Positions 9,880-17,935 of a DNA stretch of 64,000 nt are shown piece by piece. Position 1 is the first letter of the stretch. Each line of letters opens with the position of its first letter. A model generated the notes under the pieces. That model was given only the letters and a program-made list of their open reading frames with translations, did no database searches and was not told the origin of the DNA. The translations under genes and the position numbers were made by a program. Origin of the DNA: Bradyrhizobium liaoningense (lineage in GTDB: Bacteria; Pseudomonadota; Alphaproteobacteria; Rhizobiales; Xanthobacteraceae); the NCBI RefSeq assembly GCF_018130955.1, contig NZ_JAFCJM010000008.1, positions 124,001 through 188,000 of the forward strand. Reading direction: 5' to 3'.

Positions 9880-9906
9880 AGGCCGGATCGTCGATCCGGC
9901 CTTCTT
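9880..9906 (+). terminator. rho-independent-type terminator of the beta-oxidation operon
   Basis: GGCCGGATCG (9881-9890) pairs with CGATCCGGCC (9892-9901), followed by TTCTTC. It lies downstream of the bifunctional gene and of the repeat region. Confidence 0.6.
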
Positions 9907-10054
9907 CACATCAGTCCCCCACGCATTCGCGATGCCACGCTCGCGCCGCGCTGCGTTCGCAGGGGCGCCATGCCCGCCTCGTCGTGGCATCGCTCTTGCT
10001 ACCGCTCTTGCCAGCAAGCCGGTAAGGCGACAATCAGCATCAAGGTGTCCCGTA

Positions 10055-10264
10055 GTGAACTCACCGGTGTCTCAAAAGAGTGCGGCCGGCATCGCGGTCC
10101 AATTCGCGCCCCTGTCCTTTGTAAGCGGCCTGCTGACGCGCCGAAAATCCTTGCGCCTGCGCCGCAAGGTTCCGTCCTGGGCAGGATTGGCGCTACTCGT
10201 TCTGGCCGCGGATATTCTTCTGGCGGTGTCCGCCTGGGTGGCCGTCGATTTCGTCCTCCGCTGA
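10055..10264 (+). CDS. small single-TM membrane protein
   Basis: 69 residues from GTG 10055, with AAGGTG about 7 nt upstream. A basic N-terminal half (LLTRRKSLRLRRKVPSW) is followed by one hydrophobic helix (AGLALLVLAADILLAVSAWV), giving a positive-inside topology with the tail outside. Upstream extension of the frame gives only repeat-derived sequence. Its last 72 nt overlap the end of the opposite-strand membrane gene. Family unknown; real expression is plausible but not proven. Confidence 0.45.
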   Translation: MNSPVSQKSAAGIAVQFAPLSFVSGLLTRRKSLRLRRKVPSWAGLALLVLAADILLAVSAWVAVDFVLR

Positions 10265-10501
10265 GAGGTCCCAGCGGTGCAGATGGAACGTCGCCAGCAT
10301 ATAGGCGAGCTGGCTGACGACGAGGCATCCGACGATGACCGATACACCAGCGAAGAATTCAAAGCCCGAAGTCTGAAGAACGATCGCGGACACCACCGCG
10401 ATCAACGGCGAGACCAGAAGCAGGGCCCAGACCCGGAACAACAGACCTGTCGCGAGGCCGGCGATCAAGCTCGCAAGCAGGAGGGTGACAGCAACGGTCA
10501 C
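10193..10501 (-). CDS. small multi-TM membrane protein of unknown function
   Basis: 102 residues from GTG 10501; a stop lies two codons upstream, so this is the earliest start. Three hydrophobic segments (about 4-21, 24-43, 50-72) precede a charged soluble tail (HLHRWDLSAEDEIDGHPGGHRQKN). The hydrophobic pattern is too regular for chance. It converges on and overlaps by 72 nt the plus-strand 69-aa gene. No family is recognised. Confidence 0.55.
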   Translation of the reverse strand: MTVAVTLLLASLIAGLATGLLFRVWALLLVSPLIAVVSAIVLQTSGFEFFAGVSVIVGCLVVSQLAYMLATFHLHRWDLSAEDEIDGHPGGHRQKNIRGQNE

Positions 10502-10685
10502 AGTTCAATTCCACTTCACGAAGCCCCCCGCGATCATTGGTGGCCAACCAGATCGCACAAGCAAGCGTGCTGTCACGCGTGGTGTGGACAAGGCCGGGTT
10601 ATTATTAACTCCGACAATGCCGCTCAAATTGATATCGGCCGGTCTCCCCGGTTGAATCTGCGGACACAACGTCGAGGCAAAACAA

Positions 10686-10714
10686 AAAGAGCCGGATCAT
10701 TGATCCGGCTCTTT
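10686..10714 (-). terminator. rho-independent terminator after the GST gene
   Basis: A near-perfect hairpin with arms AAAGAGCCGGATCA and TGATCCGGCTCTTT. In the leftward direction it is followed by a T-rich run. It lies 20 nt past the GST stop. Confidence 0.85.
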
Positions 10715-10733
10715 GGAACTCGACCGGGCGACT

Positions 10734-11348
10734 TCACGTCGCCTGCGCGAGGCCTTCGCGCTTCAAGGCTTCCTGCACCTGCGGCCGCGCGGCGACGCGG
10801 GCCTTGTAGGTGGTGAGGTTCGGCATCGCCGAGAGATCGAACTTCATGCGGTCGCCCCAGGTCAGCATGGTGAAGAGATAGCCGTCGGCGACCGTGAACT
10901 GCTTGCCCATGAGGTAGTCGCGTCCCGCGAGCTGGCTGTCGATATATTTCAGCTTGCCCATGACGCGGTCCTTGAAGAATGTTTTCGCATCGTCGTTCAG
11001 CGCCGGCGCGAACAGCGGACCAAAGCTCTTGTGCACCTCCGAGGTGAGGAAGTTCAGCCACTCCAGCAGCTTGTAGCGCTCGGAACTGTCGCGCGCCGGC
11101 GCCAGCGCTTTCGCGGCGGCCTGGTCGGCGATCATCTGGACAATGACCGGTCCTTCGGTCACGATCTCACCGCTATCGAGGCCCAGCGCCGGGACCTGGC
11201 CCTTGGGATTCACCTTCAGATAGTCTTCACCGTTTTCGAGCTTCTTGGCGCGGATATCGACCTTGACGAGGTCATAGGGCAGGCCCGCTTCCAGGAGCGC
11301 AATGTGGGGGGACAGTGAGCATGCGCCGGGCGAATAGTAGAGTTTCAT
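10734..11348 (-). CDS. glutathione S-transferase
   Basis: 204 residues. The N-terminal thioredoxin-like domain (MKLYYSPGACSLSPHIALLEAG, about 1-80) has the SPGACS glutathione site seen in beta-class bacterial GSTs and the conserved ALGLDSG...EGPVIVQMI segment. The helical C-terminal domain carries DYLMGKQFTVADGYLFTML (N-capping motif, about 145-165). It conjugates or binds glutathione in the cytoplasm. It is divergent from a MarR regulator across 125 nt holding a perfect palindrome, so MarR-controlled expression is likely. gshA is encoded just beyond. Substrate unknown. Confidence 0.94.
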   Translation of the reverse strand: MKLYYSPGACSLSPHIALLEAGLPYDLVKVDIRAKKLENGEDYLKVNPKGQVPALGLDSGEIVTEGPVIVQMIADQAAAKALAPARDSSERYKLLEWLNFLTSEVHKSFGPLFAPALNDDAKTFFKDRVMGKLKYIDSQLAGRDYLMGKQFTVADGYLFTMLTWGDRMKFDLSAMPNLTTYKARVAARPQVQEALKREGLAQAT

Positions 11349-11394
11349 GGAATTTTCTCCTGCCGGTGGTTGGTTACGGCGGAGGAATGACTAC

Positions 11395-11437
11395 ATGCAC
11401 TTGCATTAAATAGTCAAGATTGATGCATATGCATCAA
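11395..11437. promoter_or_regulatory. predicted MarR operator pair between gst and marR
   Basis: TTGATGCATATGCATCAA (11420-11437) is a perfect 18-bp palindrome. A second, imperfect one, ATGCACTTGCAT, lies at 11395-11406, close to the gst start. MarR dimers bind 16-20 bp palindromes, and both sites fall in the divergent promoter gap. Confidence 0.7.
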
Positions 11438-11473
11438 GTGCGGTAGAGTGAGCATACGATCGAGAACCGGACC

Positions 11474-11959
11474 ATGAAGCGCAAACCATCGACCGAGGCG
11501 ACCTCCGCCTGGATCCGCCTGATGCGGGTGCAGAGCCGGGTGCTCGACTGCGTCGAGCAGGACCTGAAGAAGGCCGGCTTTCCGCCGCTGGCCTGGTACG
11601 ACGCGCTGCTGGAACTGTCGCGCGCGCCGACGGGTGAATTGCGACCGGTGGAACTCGAGCGGCAGATGCTGATCCCGCAATATTCGACCTCGCGGCTGAT
11701 CGACCGTCTGGTCGACGAGGGCCTGGCGGCCCGGCGCGAATGCAAGATCGACAAGCGCGGCCAGTTCGTCGAGATCACCGAAGCCGGCCGCGAATTGCAG
11801 AAGCGGATGTGGGGCGCCTATTCCGCCGCGATCGAAAAATATGTCGGCTCGAAACTGTCCGATGCGGACGCCGTGAAGCTCAGCGCTCTGCTCGATCGTC
11901 TGGGCTGCTCCTGCGGCGAAATGAAGCTGCCCGTCAACGAGAGCGCGACGGCGCGATGA
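11474..11959 (+). CDS. MarR family transcriptional regulator
   Basis: 161 residues with the MarR winged helix at about 35-110: ELSRAPTGELRPVELERQ, recognition-helix region QYSTSRLIDRLVDEGLAARRE, and wing KIDKRGQFVEITEAGREL. A short C-terminal tail contains CSCGE, a Cys pair that might sense oxidants or thiol-reactive compounds (speculative). The start at 11474 is 37 nt from the perfect palindrome. Divergence from a GST gene suggests it controls detoxification and itself, repression being relieved by an electrophile or aromatic ligand. Confidence 0.92.
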   Translation: MKRKPSTEATSAWIRLMRVQSRVLDCVEQDLKKAGFPPLAWYDALLELSRAPTGELRPVELERQMLIPQYSTSRLIDRLVDEGLAARRECKIDKRGQFVEITEAGRELQKRMWGAYSAAIEKYVGSKLSDADAVKLSALLDRLGCSCGEMKLPVNESATAR

Positions 11960-12056
11960 TCCCGCATCACCCCACATCGTCCGCGGCCCCCCCGGGTTCG
12001 CGGACTTCACTGTCACCTCGCGCATTCGGTCGAAGCGCTTTTGATTAGAGTTTGAT

Positions 12057-13427
12057 ATGGCGCGAGACCAGATCGATATGACGCCGCTGCAATCGCGCGA
12101 CGAACTCGTCGCGTGGTTCGAGGAGGGCAGCAAGCCGCGGAACGAATTCCGTATCGGCACCGAGCACGAGAAGACGCCATTCACGCTCGATGGCCTCCAC
12201 CCGGTGCCCTACGCCGGTGCGCGCGGCATCGGCGCGTTGCTCGACGGCATGAAGCTCCTGCTCGGCTGGGAGCCGATCATGGAGAAGGGCAACATCATCG
12301 GCCTTTATGACGTCACCGGGGGCGGCGCGATCTCGCTCGAGCCGGGCGGACAGTTCGAACTGTCGGGCGCGCCGGTCGAGACCGTGCACCAGACCCAGAG
12401 CGAGCTGATGGCCCATCTGGCCCAGGTGCGCGAGATCGCAACGCCGCTCGGCATCGGCTTCCTTGGGCTCGGCATGACGCCATCCTGGTCACGCGCTGAA
12501 ATCCCGGTCATGCCGAAGGGCCGCTACAAGATCATGACGAACTACATGCCGAAGGTCGGCAAGTACGGCATCGACATGATGTACCGGACCTGTACCGTGC
12601 AGACCAATCTCGACTTCTGCTCCGAAGCCGACATGGTCAAGAAGCTGCGCGTCGCGCTGGCGCTGCAGCCGGTCGGCACCGCGCTGTTCGCCAATTCGCC
12701 CTTCACCGAAGGCAAGCCGAACGGCTTCCTCTCCTTCCGCTCCGAGATCTGGCGCGACACTGACAATGCGCGCGCGGGCATGCTGCCCTGGGCGTTCGAG
12801 GACGGCATGGGTTTTGAGCGCTATGTCGACTATGCGCTCGACGTACCCATGTACTTCGTCAAGCGCGGCGACGATTACATCGACGTCTCGGGTTCGTCCT
12901 TCCGCGCCTTCTTCGAGGGCCGCAACAATTCGCTTCCCGGCGAACGGCCGACGCTGTCGGACTGGGCCAATCATCTGTCGACGATCTTCCCCGAGGTGCG
13001 GCTCAAGCGCTATCTCGAGATGCGCGGTTCGGACGGCGGCCCCTGGGGCCGGCTGCCGGCGCTGCCGGCCTTCTGGGTCGGGCTGCTCTATGATGACACC
13101 TCGCTCGATGCGGCCTGGGACATAGTCAAGCACTGGAGCGCGCATGAGCGCCAGGCGCTGCGCGACGATGTGCCGCGCTTCGGCTTCAAGTCCCGCATCA
13201 AGGACCGCTATCTGTTCGAGATTGCCAAGGAATGCCTGATGCTGGCCCACGCAGGCTTGCGGCGCCGTGGGCGGATCGATCATCTCGGCCGTGACGAGAC
13301 CCGCCACCTCGAGCCGCTCGACCGCATCATCGATTCCGGGCGGACGCCGGCCGAAGAGCTGCTGGAGAAATTCAACGGGCCCTGGAAGGGCTCGGTGGAA
13401 CCGGCCTATGCGGAATACGCGTTCTAG
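12057..13427 (+). CDS. gshA: glutamate--cysteine ligase
   Basis: 456 residues, matching the plant/alphaproteobacterial class of glutamate-cysteine ligase. Key segments are RNEFRIGTEHEKTPF near the start, GLYDVTGGGAISLEPGGQFELSGAP, and MTNYMPKVGKYGIDMMYRTCTVQTNLDF, the typical active-site blocks. It makes gamma-glutamylcysteine with ATP, the first step of glutathione synthesis in the cytoplasm. It lies 97 nt after the MarR gene and close to a GST gene, a sensible thiol neighbourhood, though a shared operon is not certain. Its TAG stop lies inside the first nucleotides of a dispersed repeat. Confidence 0.95.
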   Translation: MARDQIDMTPLQSRDELVAWFEEGSKPRNEFRIGTEHEKTPFTLDGLHPVPYAGARGIGALLDGMKLLLGWEPIMEKGNIIGLYDVTGGGAISLEPGGQFELSGAPVETVHQTQSELMAHLAQVREIATPLGIGFLGLGMTPSWSRAEIPVMPKGRYKIMTNYMPKVGKYGIDMMYRTCTVQTNLDFCSEADMVKKLRVALALQPVGTALFANSPFTEGKPNGFLSFRSEIWRDTDNARAGMLPWAFEDGMGFERYVDYALDVPMYFVKRGDDYIDVSGSSFRAFFEGRNNSLPGERPTLSDWANHLSTIFPEVRLKRYLEMRGSDGGPWGRLPALPAFWVGLLYDDTSLDAAWDIVKHWSAHERQALRDDVPRFGFKSRIKDRYLFEIAKECLMLAHAGLRRRGRIDHLGRDETRHLEPLDRIIDSGRTPAEELLEKFNGPWKGSVEPAYAEYAF

Positions 13428-13528
13428 AGCCTGATCCGGAAAAGTGCGAAGCGGTTTTCCGAAAAGACCATGCTTAAACAGTAACCTAAAGCGCGATGAT
13501 GATTCATCCTGATCTCATCGCGCTTCAG
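13424..13528 (+). repeat. dispersed repeat family A, copy 1
   Basis: Two consecutive hairpin modules. The first has arms like TGATCCGGAAAA and TTTTCCGAAAAGA; the second has arms AAGCGCGATGA and TCATCGCGCTT. Other copies lie at 27449, 38852 and (reversed) 48693. The copy starts at the gshA stop codon. Confidence 0.85.
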
Positions 13529-13623
13529 AGCGTTTTCAGGCGAAGTGGACGCCGGTTCGCGTCAAGAAAACGCGTCAAAGCTAGAATCCAGAGCCCCGTT
13601 TCGATTTCATCGGAACGGGGCTC
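13529..13623 (+). repeat. dispersed repeat family B plus stem-loop, copy 1
   Basis: The roughly 50-nt unit starts AGCGTTTTC and ends AAAACGCGTCAAA. A 15-bp stem with a 3-nt loop follows (13591-13605 / 13609-13623, one G-T pair). Copies of the unit lie at 25854 (reversed), 26374 and 31079. The rest of the 13428-13739 gap has no gene. Confidence 0.85.
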
Positions 13624-13739
13624 TAGTTCAATCGTCTGATTGCGCCCTTGGCGCCGTTCATCGCCCATACAGGTTTGCGGCGATCAAATGACCGGCTGCA
13701 AAAAAGGGCAATGCGTTCAACAACTCGAAAGCTGTTCTG

Positions 13740-14306
13740 ATGGGGAAAGGCCGCCTGCCTGGGGCCCTCATGGCAAAGGTTTTGGCATGGGCGATGCTGC
13801 TTGTGGCCGCGCTCGCGCCGCCGCTTGCCCGGGCGCAGACGGCGTTCGACCGCCCGGGCGGCGATTATTTCAACACGCCGGTGGTCTCCGGCGACCCCGA
13901 GGATTGCGCGCTGCTCTGCGAGCGCGACCGCAAATGCCGGGCCTGGAGTTTTAGCTATCCCGACATCGAGGGCGGCAAGGCGGTGTGCTGGCTCAAGAAC
14001 ACCGTGCCGCCGCGCGTTCCCGAAAGCTGCTGCATCTCCGGCGTCCGCGGCGCCGGCGTCGTCGAGCCGCGTATCGAAGGCGTGGAGAATTCGACCGACC
14101 GCCCCGGCGGAGACTTGCGCAATTTCGCGCTGAAGCCCGATGAGAGCGAGGACGCCTGCAAGGCGGCCTGCGTTGCCGACAACAAATGCCGCGCCTTCAC
14201 CTATGCGCGGCCCGGCTACACCGGCCGCGAAGCGCGCTGCTTCCTGAAGAAGGAAATCAAGCCGCCGCGAAAGAAGGCAGGGTTCATTTCGGGCGTGGTG
14301 CGGTAG
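13740..14306 (+). CDS. secreted protein with two PAN/Apple-type domains
   Basis: 188 residues. A hydrophobic signal peptide (VLAWAMLLVAALAPPLARA) precedes two tandem homologous halves. Each has FDRPGGDYF or TDRPGGDLR, a DPEDCALLCERDRKCRAWSF or SEDACKAACVADNKCRAFTY block, and a C-terminal CWLKN or CFLKK with paired cysteines. These are PAN_4-like modules, which bind carbohydrate or protein ligands; a periplasmic or secreted place is implied. The start may instead be the internal ATG at 13770 (MAKVLAW), which gives a more normal signal peptide. It stands alone between repeat blocks. Confidence 0.85.
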   Translation: MGKGRLPGALMAKVLAWAMLLVAALAPPLARAQTAFDRPGGDYFNTPVVSGDPEDCALLCERDRKCRAWSFSYPDIEGGKAVCWLKNTVPPRVPESCCISGVRGAGVVEPRIEGVENSTDRPGGDLRNFALKPDESEDACKAACVADNKCRAFTYARPGYTGREARCFLKKEIKPPRKKAGFISGVVR

Positions 14307-14321
14307 CCCGAGACTCGGTGC

Positions 14322-14439
14322 CGTAGGGTGAGTTAGCCCCGCGGATTGCGCAAAGCGCAATCCGCTCGGCGTAACCCACCACTTCTGTCACCGCGGAAGC
14401 CAAAGCGGTGGGTTACGCCTTCGGCTAACTCACCCTACG
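14322..14439. repeat. 118-bp inverted repeat element
   Basis: Outer arms CGTAGGGTGAGTTAGCC (14322-14338) and GGCTAACTCACCCTACG (14423-14439) are perfect. Further inner pairing includes GGATTGCG/CGCAATCC and GGCGTAACCCACC with GGTGGGTTACGCC. Its right arm supplies the TAG stop codon of the nucleotidyltransferase gene. Confidence 0.9.
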
Positions 14440-15010
14440 ATTCCTCCATCGCCGCAATCACCGTGAGCTCCGGCCACAGCGCCTTCCAGCGCGCGGCCTT
14501 CGCAGCGTAATTCGCCGCGGAAAAGTTCGGGCCCGGGTTGGGCCGCGCGATCAGGCCAGCGACATCGTCAAAGCCATGCGGTGCGTAGACGTCGTAGCCG
14601 TCGCCTGTCCTTCTGATGCCGATTTGCGTGTTCCGGGTGAGGAAGCGATCGATGCCCTCGGTCGAGCAGGTCAGCGGCGGATAGGGCAGGTCGTGCTTGG
14701 CCGGATACCAGAGATGCACGCGCGCCTGGTTGCGCGCTTCGACCTTCGCCGGGAGATGCGCGAGCCGCTGCTGCAGGGCGCGGATCACCGCATCTTCCGC
14801 CTCCCATGAGGTATCAGGATCGAAATAGAACACGTCGTAATCGGCAATGCCGTGATCGACCGCGCGTCCCGAGAGCACATTCCACGCGCTCTGCACCAGG
14901 CAGCCGGAGACGAGCCACGCATCGGGCAGCGCGAGTTCGAACAAAACGTCGGTGATCGCGACGTTGTTCGGGTTCTGGAGCGCGAGAGCGAGGAATTCGT
15001 CACGGGTCAT
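14435..15010 (-). CDS. nucleotidyltransferase family protein
   Basis: 191 residues from ATG 15010 (MTRDEFLALALQNPNN). A TTG seven codons upstream is possible but lies in repeat sequence. The SGCLVQSAWN ... DYDVFYFDPDTSWEAEDAVI core gives the Gly-Ser and D-x-D metal site of a polymerase-beta-like nucleotidyltransferase (PF06042 type). A Trp/Tyr-rich C-terminal half follows (VHLWYPAKHDLPYPPLTCSTEGIDRFLTRN). Substrate unknown; such single-domain proteins occur in chromosomes and some toxin/antitoxin-like settings, but no partner is seen here. The gene is bracketed by repeats on both sides and its stop codon lies inside one. Confidence 0.8.
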   Translation of the reverse strand: MTRDEFLALALQNPNNVAITDVLFELALPDAWLVSGCLVQSAWNVLSGRAVDHGIADYDVFYFDPDTSWEAEDAVIRALQQRLAHLPAKVEARNQARVHLWYPAKHDLPYPPLTCSTEGIDRFLTRNTQIGIRRTGDGYDVYAPHGFDDVAGLIARPNPGPNFSAANYAAKAARWKALWPELTVIAAMEES

Positions 15011-15014
15011 CGAG

Positions 15015-15127
15015 AATCGTAGGGTGGGCAAAGGCGCACTTGCGCCGTGCCCACCATCTCTCCAGGATTGAGACAGAAGCGGTTGGCGCGCGTTCGCGCG
15101 ACCCGTTGGCTTTGCCCACCTACGATT
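15015..15127. repeat. inverted repeat of the GTAGGGTGGGC family
   Basis: AATCGTAGGGTGGGCAAAG (15015-15033) pairs with the arm at 15110-15127 (one extra G in the left arm). Internal hairpins include GCGCACTTGCGC. It is the second such element around the nucleotidyltransferase gene. Confidence 0.85.
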
Positions 15128-15142
15128 CGCGCGCTTGGCCGC

Positions 15143-15928
15143 TCACTTCACCGCGGTGAAGAACCGCGCGACGCGAAAACCGGACAGCCAGGTCCACACC
15201 GGCTGGCTGCGCATGCCGAGGTCCCAGGAGCCGAGCACGGCATCGGCGCGTCCGACGAGATTGTCGATCGGCAGCAGCCCGACGCCGCCGGAGCGCAGCG
15301 GCACGCGGCTGTCGGCTGAGTTATCGCGGTTATCGCCGAGCACGAACAGATGGCCGGCCGGCACCTTCACCTCCGGCGTGTTGTCGAGCGGGCCGTTGTC
15401 GCGCATCTTGAAGATGAGATGCGACACGCCGTTCGGCAGCGTCTCGACATAGCGGTAGGCGGGCTCGCTGCCGCCATTGTCGTCCTCGGCCTGTCCGACG
15501 CCGTCAGGCTTCAATTCGCAGGGACGGTCGTTGACGAAAAGCTGGCCCTGCCGGATCTGGATGCGGTCGCCGGGCAATCCGACCACGCGCTTGACCCAGG
15601 CCTGCGAGCGGTCGCCGGGCCAGCGGAACACCACGACGTCGCCGAGCTTGGGCGTCTCGGCGAACACGCGGCCGGTTTCCGGCAAATTGATCTGGATCGG
15701 CAGCGACGAGGTGCCGTAGCCATAGGGGAATTTGGAGGCGAGCAGCGCATCGCCGATCAGGAGCGTCGGCTCCATCGAGCCGGACGGCACGTAGAACGGC
15801 TCGGCCAGCGCGCCCTTGGCGATGAACACCGCCGCGACGATGCCGGCGAGCTGCACGAGCTGCCCGCGCCAGCCGCTGCCTTTCACGCTGTCCTTGGGCT
15901 TCGTGGTCGCCACTTTCTCAACGCTCAT
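15143..15928 (-). CDS. lepB: signal peptidase I
   Basis: 261 residues from ATG 15928. One N-terminal membrane helix (LVQLAGIVAAVFIAKGALA, about 25-43) precedes the periplasmic catalytic domain. Box B PSGSMEPTL gives nucleophile Ser51, WVKRVVGLPGD gives general base Lys113, and box E GDNRDNSADSR is intact. It removes signal peptides from exported pre-proteins at the outer face of the inner membrane. Its start overlaps the tldD stop by 4 nt (ATGA), so the two are translationally coupled. The longer upstream frame is a tldD shadow. Confidence 0.95.
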   Translation of the reverse strand: MSVEKVATTKPKDSVKGSGWRGQLVQLAGIVAAVFIAKGALAEPFYVPSGSMEPTLLIGDALLASKFPYGYGTSSLPIQINLPETGRVFAETPKLGDVVVFRWPGDRSQAWVKRVVGLPGDRIQIRQGQLFVNDRPCELKPDGVGQAEDDNGGSEPAYRYVETLPNGVSHLIFKMRDNGPLDNTPEVKVPAGHLFVLGDNRDNSADSRVPLRSGGVGLLPIDNLVGRADAVLGSWDLGMRSQPVWTWLSGFRVARFFTAVK

Positions 15929-17355
15929 GCGCCGGTGCCTCCAACCGTGATGCGCTCCATCAGCAGCGACGGCTGGCCGACGCCGACGGGAACGCCCTGT
16001 CCGTTCTTGCCGCAGGTGCCGATGCCGGTATCGAGCGCGAGATCGTTGCCGATCATGCGGATGCGATGCAGGTCGGTCGGCCCGTTGCCGATCAGCATGG
16101 CGCCCTTGAGCGGCGCGCCGATCTTGCCGTTCTCGATCTTGTAGGCCTCGGTGCACTGGAAGACGTATTTGCCCGAGGTGATGTCGACCTGGCCGCCGCC
16201 GAAATTCGCGGCGAACACACCGTTCTTCACCGAAGCGATGATCTCGCCCGGCTCGCGGTCGCCGGCCAGCATATAGGTGTTGGTCATGCGCGGCATCGGC
16301 ACATGGGCATAGCCCTGGCGCCGGCCGTTGCCGGTCGGCTTCATGTTCATCAGCCGCGCGTTCTGCCGGTCCTGCATGTAGCCGACCAGAATGCCGTCCT
16401 CGATCAGCACGGTGCGGTTGGTCGGCGTGCCCTCGTCGTCGATCGAAAGCGAGCCGCGGCGCGAGGCAATGGTGCCGTCGTCGACCACGGTGACGCCCTT
16501 GGCCGCGACCTGCTGGCCCGTCAGGCCGGCAAAGGCCGAGGTCTTCTTGCGGTTGAAGTCGCCCTCGAGGCCATGGCCGACCGCTTCATGCAGCATCACG
16601 CCGGGCCAGCCGGCGCCCAGCACCACGTCCATCTCGCCGGCCGGCGCCGGCACGGATTCGAGATTCACCAGCGCCTCGCGCAACGCGCCGTCGGCGGCGT
16701 CGCGCCAGTTCTTGGTCTCGATGAATTCGGCATAGCCGGCGCGGCCGCCATAGCCCTTGCTGCCGCTCTCCTGCCGGTCGCCTTGGCCTGCGACGACGGA
16801 CACGTTCACGCGCACCAGCGGGCGGATGTCGCGATAGCTCTCGCCGTCCGGCCGTAGGATTTCCACGACCTGCCAGGTCGCGCCGAGACTCACGCTGACC
16901 TGCCGCACCCGCGGATCCTTGTCGCGCAAGTAGGCGTCGATCTCGGCAAGCAGCTTGACCTTGGCCTCGAAGCCCGGCGCGTCCAGCGGATTGTCGTCAC
17001 TATAAAGCCGCACGTTGGTATGCGCAGGCGGGGCGGCGAAGCTGCCGGAGTAACCGCCGCGAACGGCGGCGACTGCGTCGGCCGCGCGGATCAGCGCCGG
17101 GAGCGATACGTCGGAGGAATGCGCATAGCCGACCGCATCGTCCTTGACGGCGCGCAGGCCAAAACCCTGCGAGGTGTCATAGGTCGCCTGCTTCAGCCGG
17201 CCATTGTCGAACATCAGCGCTTCGGTCTGGCTGTATTCGAGGAACAATTCGCCGTCGTCGGCGCCGGACAGCCCGCGCGCGACTTCGTGGCGGACCTGGT
17301 CGCGGTCGAGGTTGGCGCGCTCGAGCAGGGAGGTAGTGGCGGGATTTGTCATCAT
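15925..17355 (-). CDS. tldD: metalloprotease TldD
   Basis: 476 residues starting at the MMTNPATT double Met (17355/17352); the upstream open frame lacks family character. The TldD-type zinc motif HEAVGH gives His256, Glu257 and His261, and the C-terminal GTCGKNGQGVPVGVGQPSLL carries the conserved Cys. With PmbA (not in this window), TldD forms a proteolytic heterodimer that opens up unfolded peptides inside a chamber. It overlaps lepB by 4 nt and is divergent from a GNAT gene across 86 nt. Nearness to the cta genes and an ialB-like gene resembles the order seen in other alphaproteobacteria. Confidence 0.95.
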   Translation of the reverse strand: MMTNPATTSLLERANLDRDQVRHEVARGLSGADDGELFLEYSQTEALMFDNGRLKQATYDTSQGFGLRAVKDDAVGYAHSSDVSLPALIRAADAVAAVRGGYSGSFAAPPAHTNVRLYSDDNPLDAPGFEAKVKLLAEIDAYLRDKDPRVRQVSVSLGATWQVVEILRPDGESYRDIRPLVRVNVSVVAGQGDRQESGSKGYGGRAGYAEFIETKNWRDAADGALREALVNLESVPAPAGEMDVVLGAGWPGVMLHEAVGHGLEGDFNRKKTSAFAGLTGQQVAAKGVTVVDDGTIASRRGSLSIDDEGTPTNRTVLIEDGILVGYMQDRQNARLMNMKPTGNGRRQGYAHVPMPRMTNTYMLAGDREPGEIIASVKNGVFAANFGGGQVDITSGKYVFQCTEAYKIENGKIGAPLKGAMLIGNGPTDLHRIRMIGNDLALDTGIGTCGKNGQGVPVGVGQPSLLMERITVGGTGA

Positions 17356-17441
17356 GCGTCCGTTGTCGGGGATGTCTGGGGCAAGATAATGGTTTCGGAT
17401 GCGTTCGGCGAGGGGCGGTCCAAACACATTACGGAAACGAC

Positions 17442-17930
17442 ATGATTGAAATTATTGCGATATCCGAAGCGCATATCGAAAGCTTCCACCGCACCCTCGA
17501 TGCGGTTTCGCGCGAGCGGCGCTATCTCGCCTTTCTGGAGGCGCCACCGTTCCCGGACACGCGCAGCTTCGTGCTCGACATGATCGCCCATGGGCATCCG
17601 CAATTTGTCGCCCTTTCCGGCGGCGAAGTCGTTGGCTGGTGTGATGTCAGGCGGCATCCGCGTCCGATCTACGCCCATGCCGGCATCCTCGGTATGGGCC
17701 TTTTGCAGCCGTTTCGGGGCCAGGGCATCGGAAGGCGCTTGATTCGGACGACACTCGACGCCGCGCAGGCCGCCGGCATGATTCGGGTCGAGCTCTCGGT
17801 TCGCGAAGACAATCTGAACGCGATCGCGCTCTACAAGAGCGTCGGCTTTGCCGTCGAGGGATTGTCGCGCAATGCGGTCAGGATCGATGGGGTCTATGAG
17901 AACGTGATCCAGATGGCGGTGCTGTTTTAG
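17442..17930 (+). CDS. GNAT family N-acetyltransferase
   Basis: 162 residues from ATG 17442. The GNAT core is clear: GEVVGWCDVRRHPRPIYAHAGILGMGL (strands 2-4), motif A LQPFRGQGIGRRLIRTTLDAA with the acetyl-CoA loop QGIGRR at about 97-102, and motif B NLNAIALYKSVGFAVEG. It transfers an acetyl group from acetyl-CoA to an amine; the substrate cannot be told. It is a single gene divergent from tldD. The ribosome site is weak (GGAAACGA). Confidence 0.9.
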   Translation: MIEIIAISEAHIESFHRTLDAVSRERRYLAFLEAPPFPDTRSFVLDMIAHGHPQFVALSGGEVVGWCDVRRHPRPIYAHAGILGMGLLQPFRGQGIGRRLIRTTLDAAQAAGMIRVELSVREDNLNAIALYKSVGFAVEGLSRNAVRIDGVYENVIQMAVLF

Positions 17931-17935
17931 AATTC

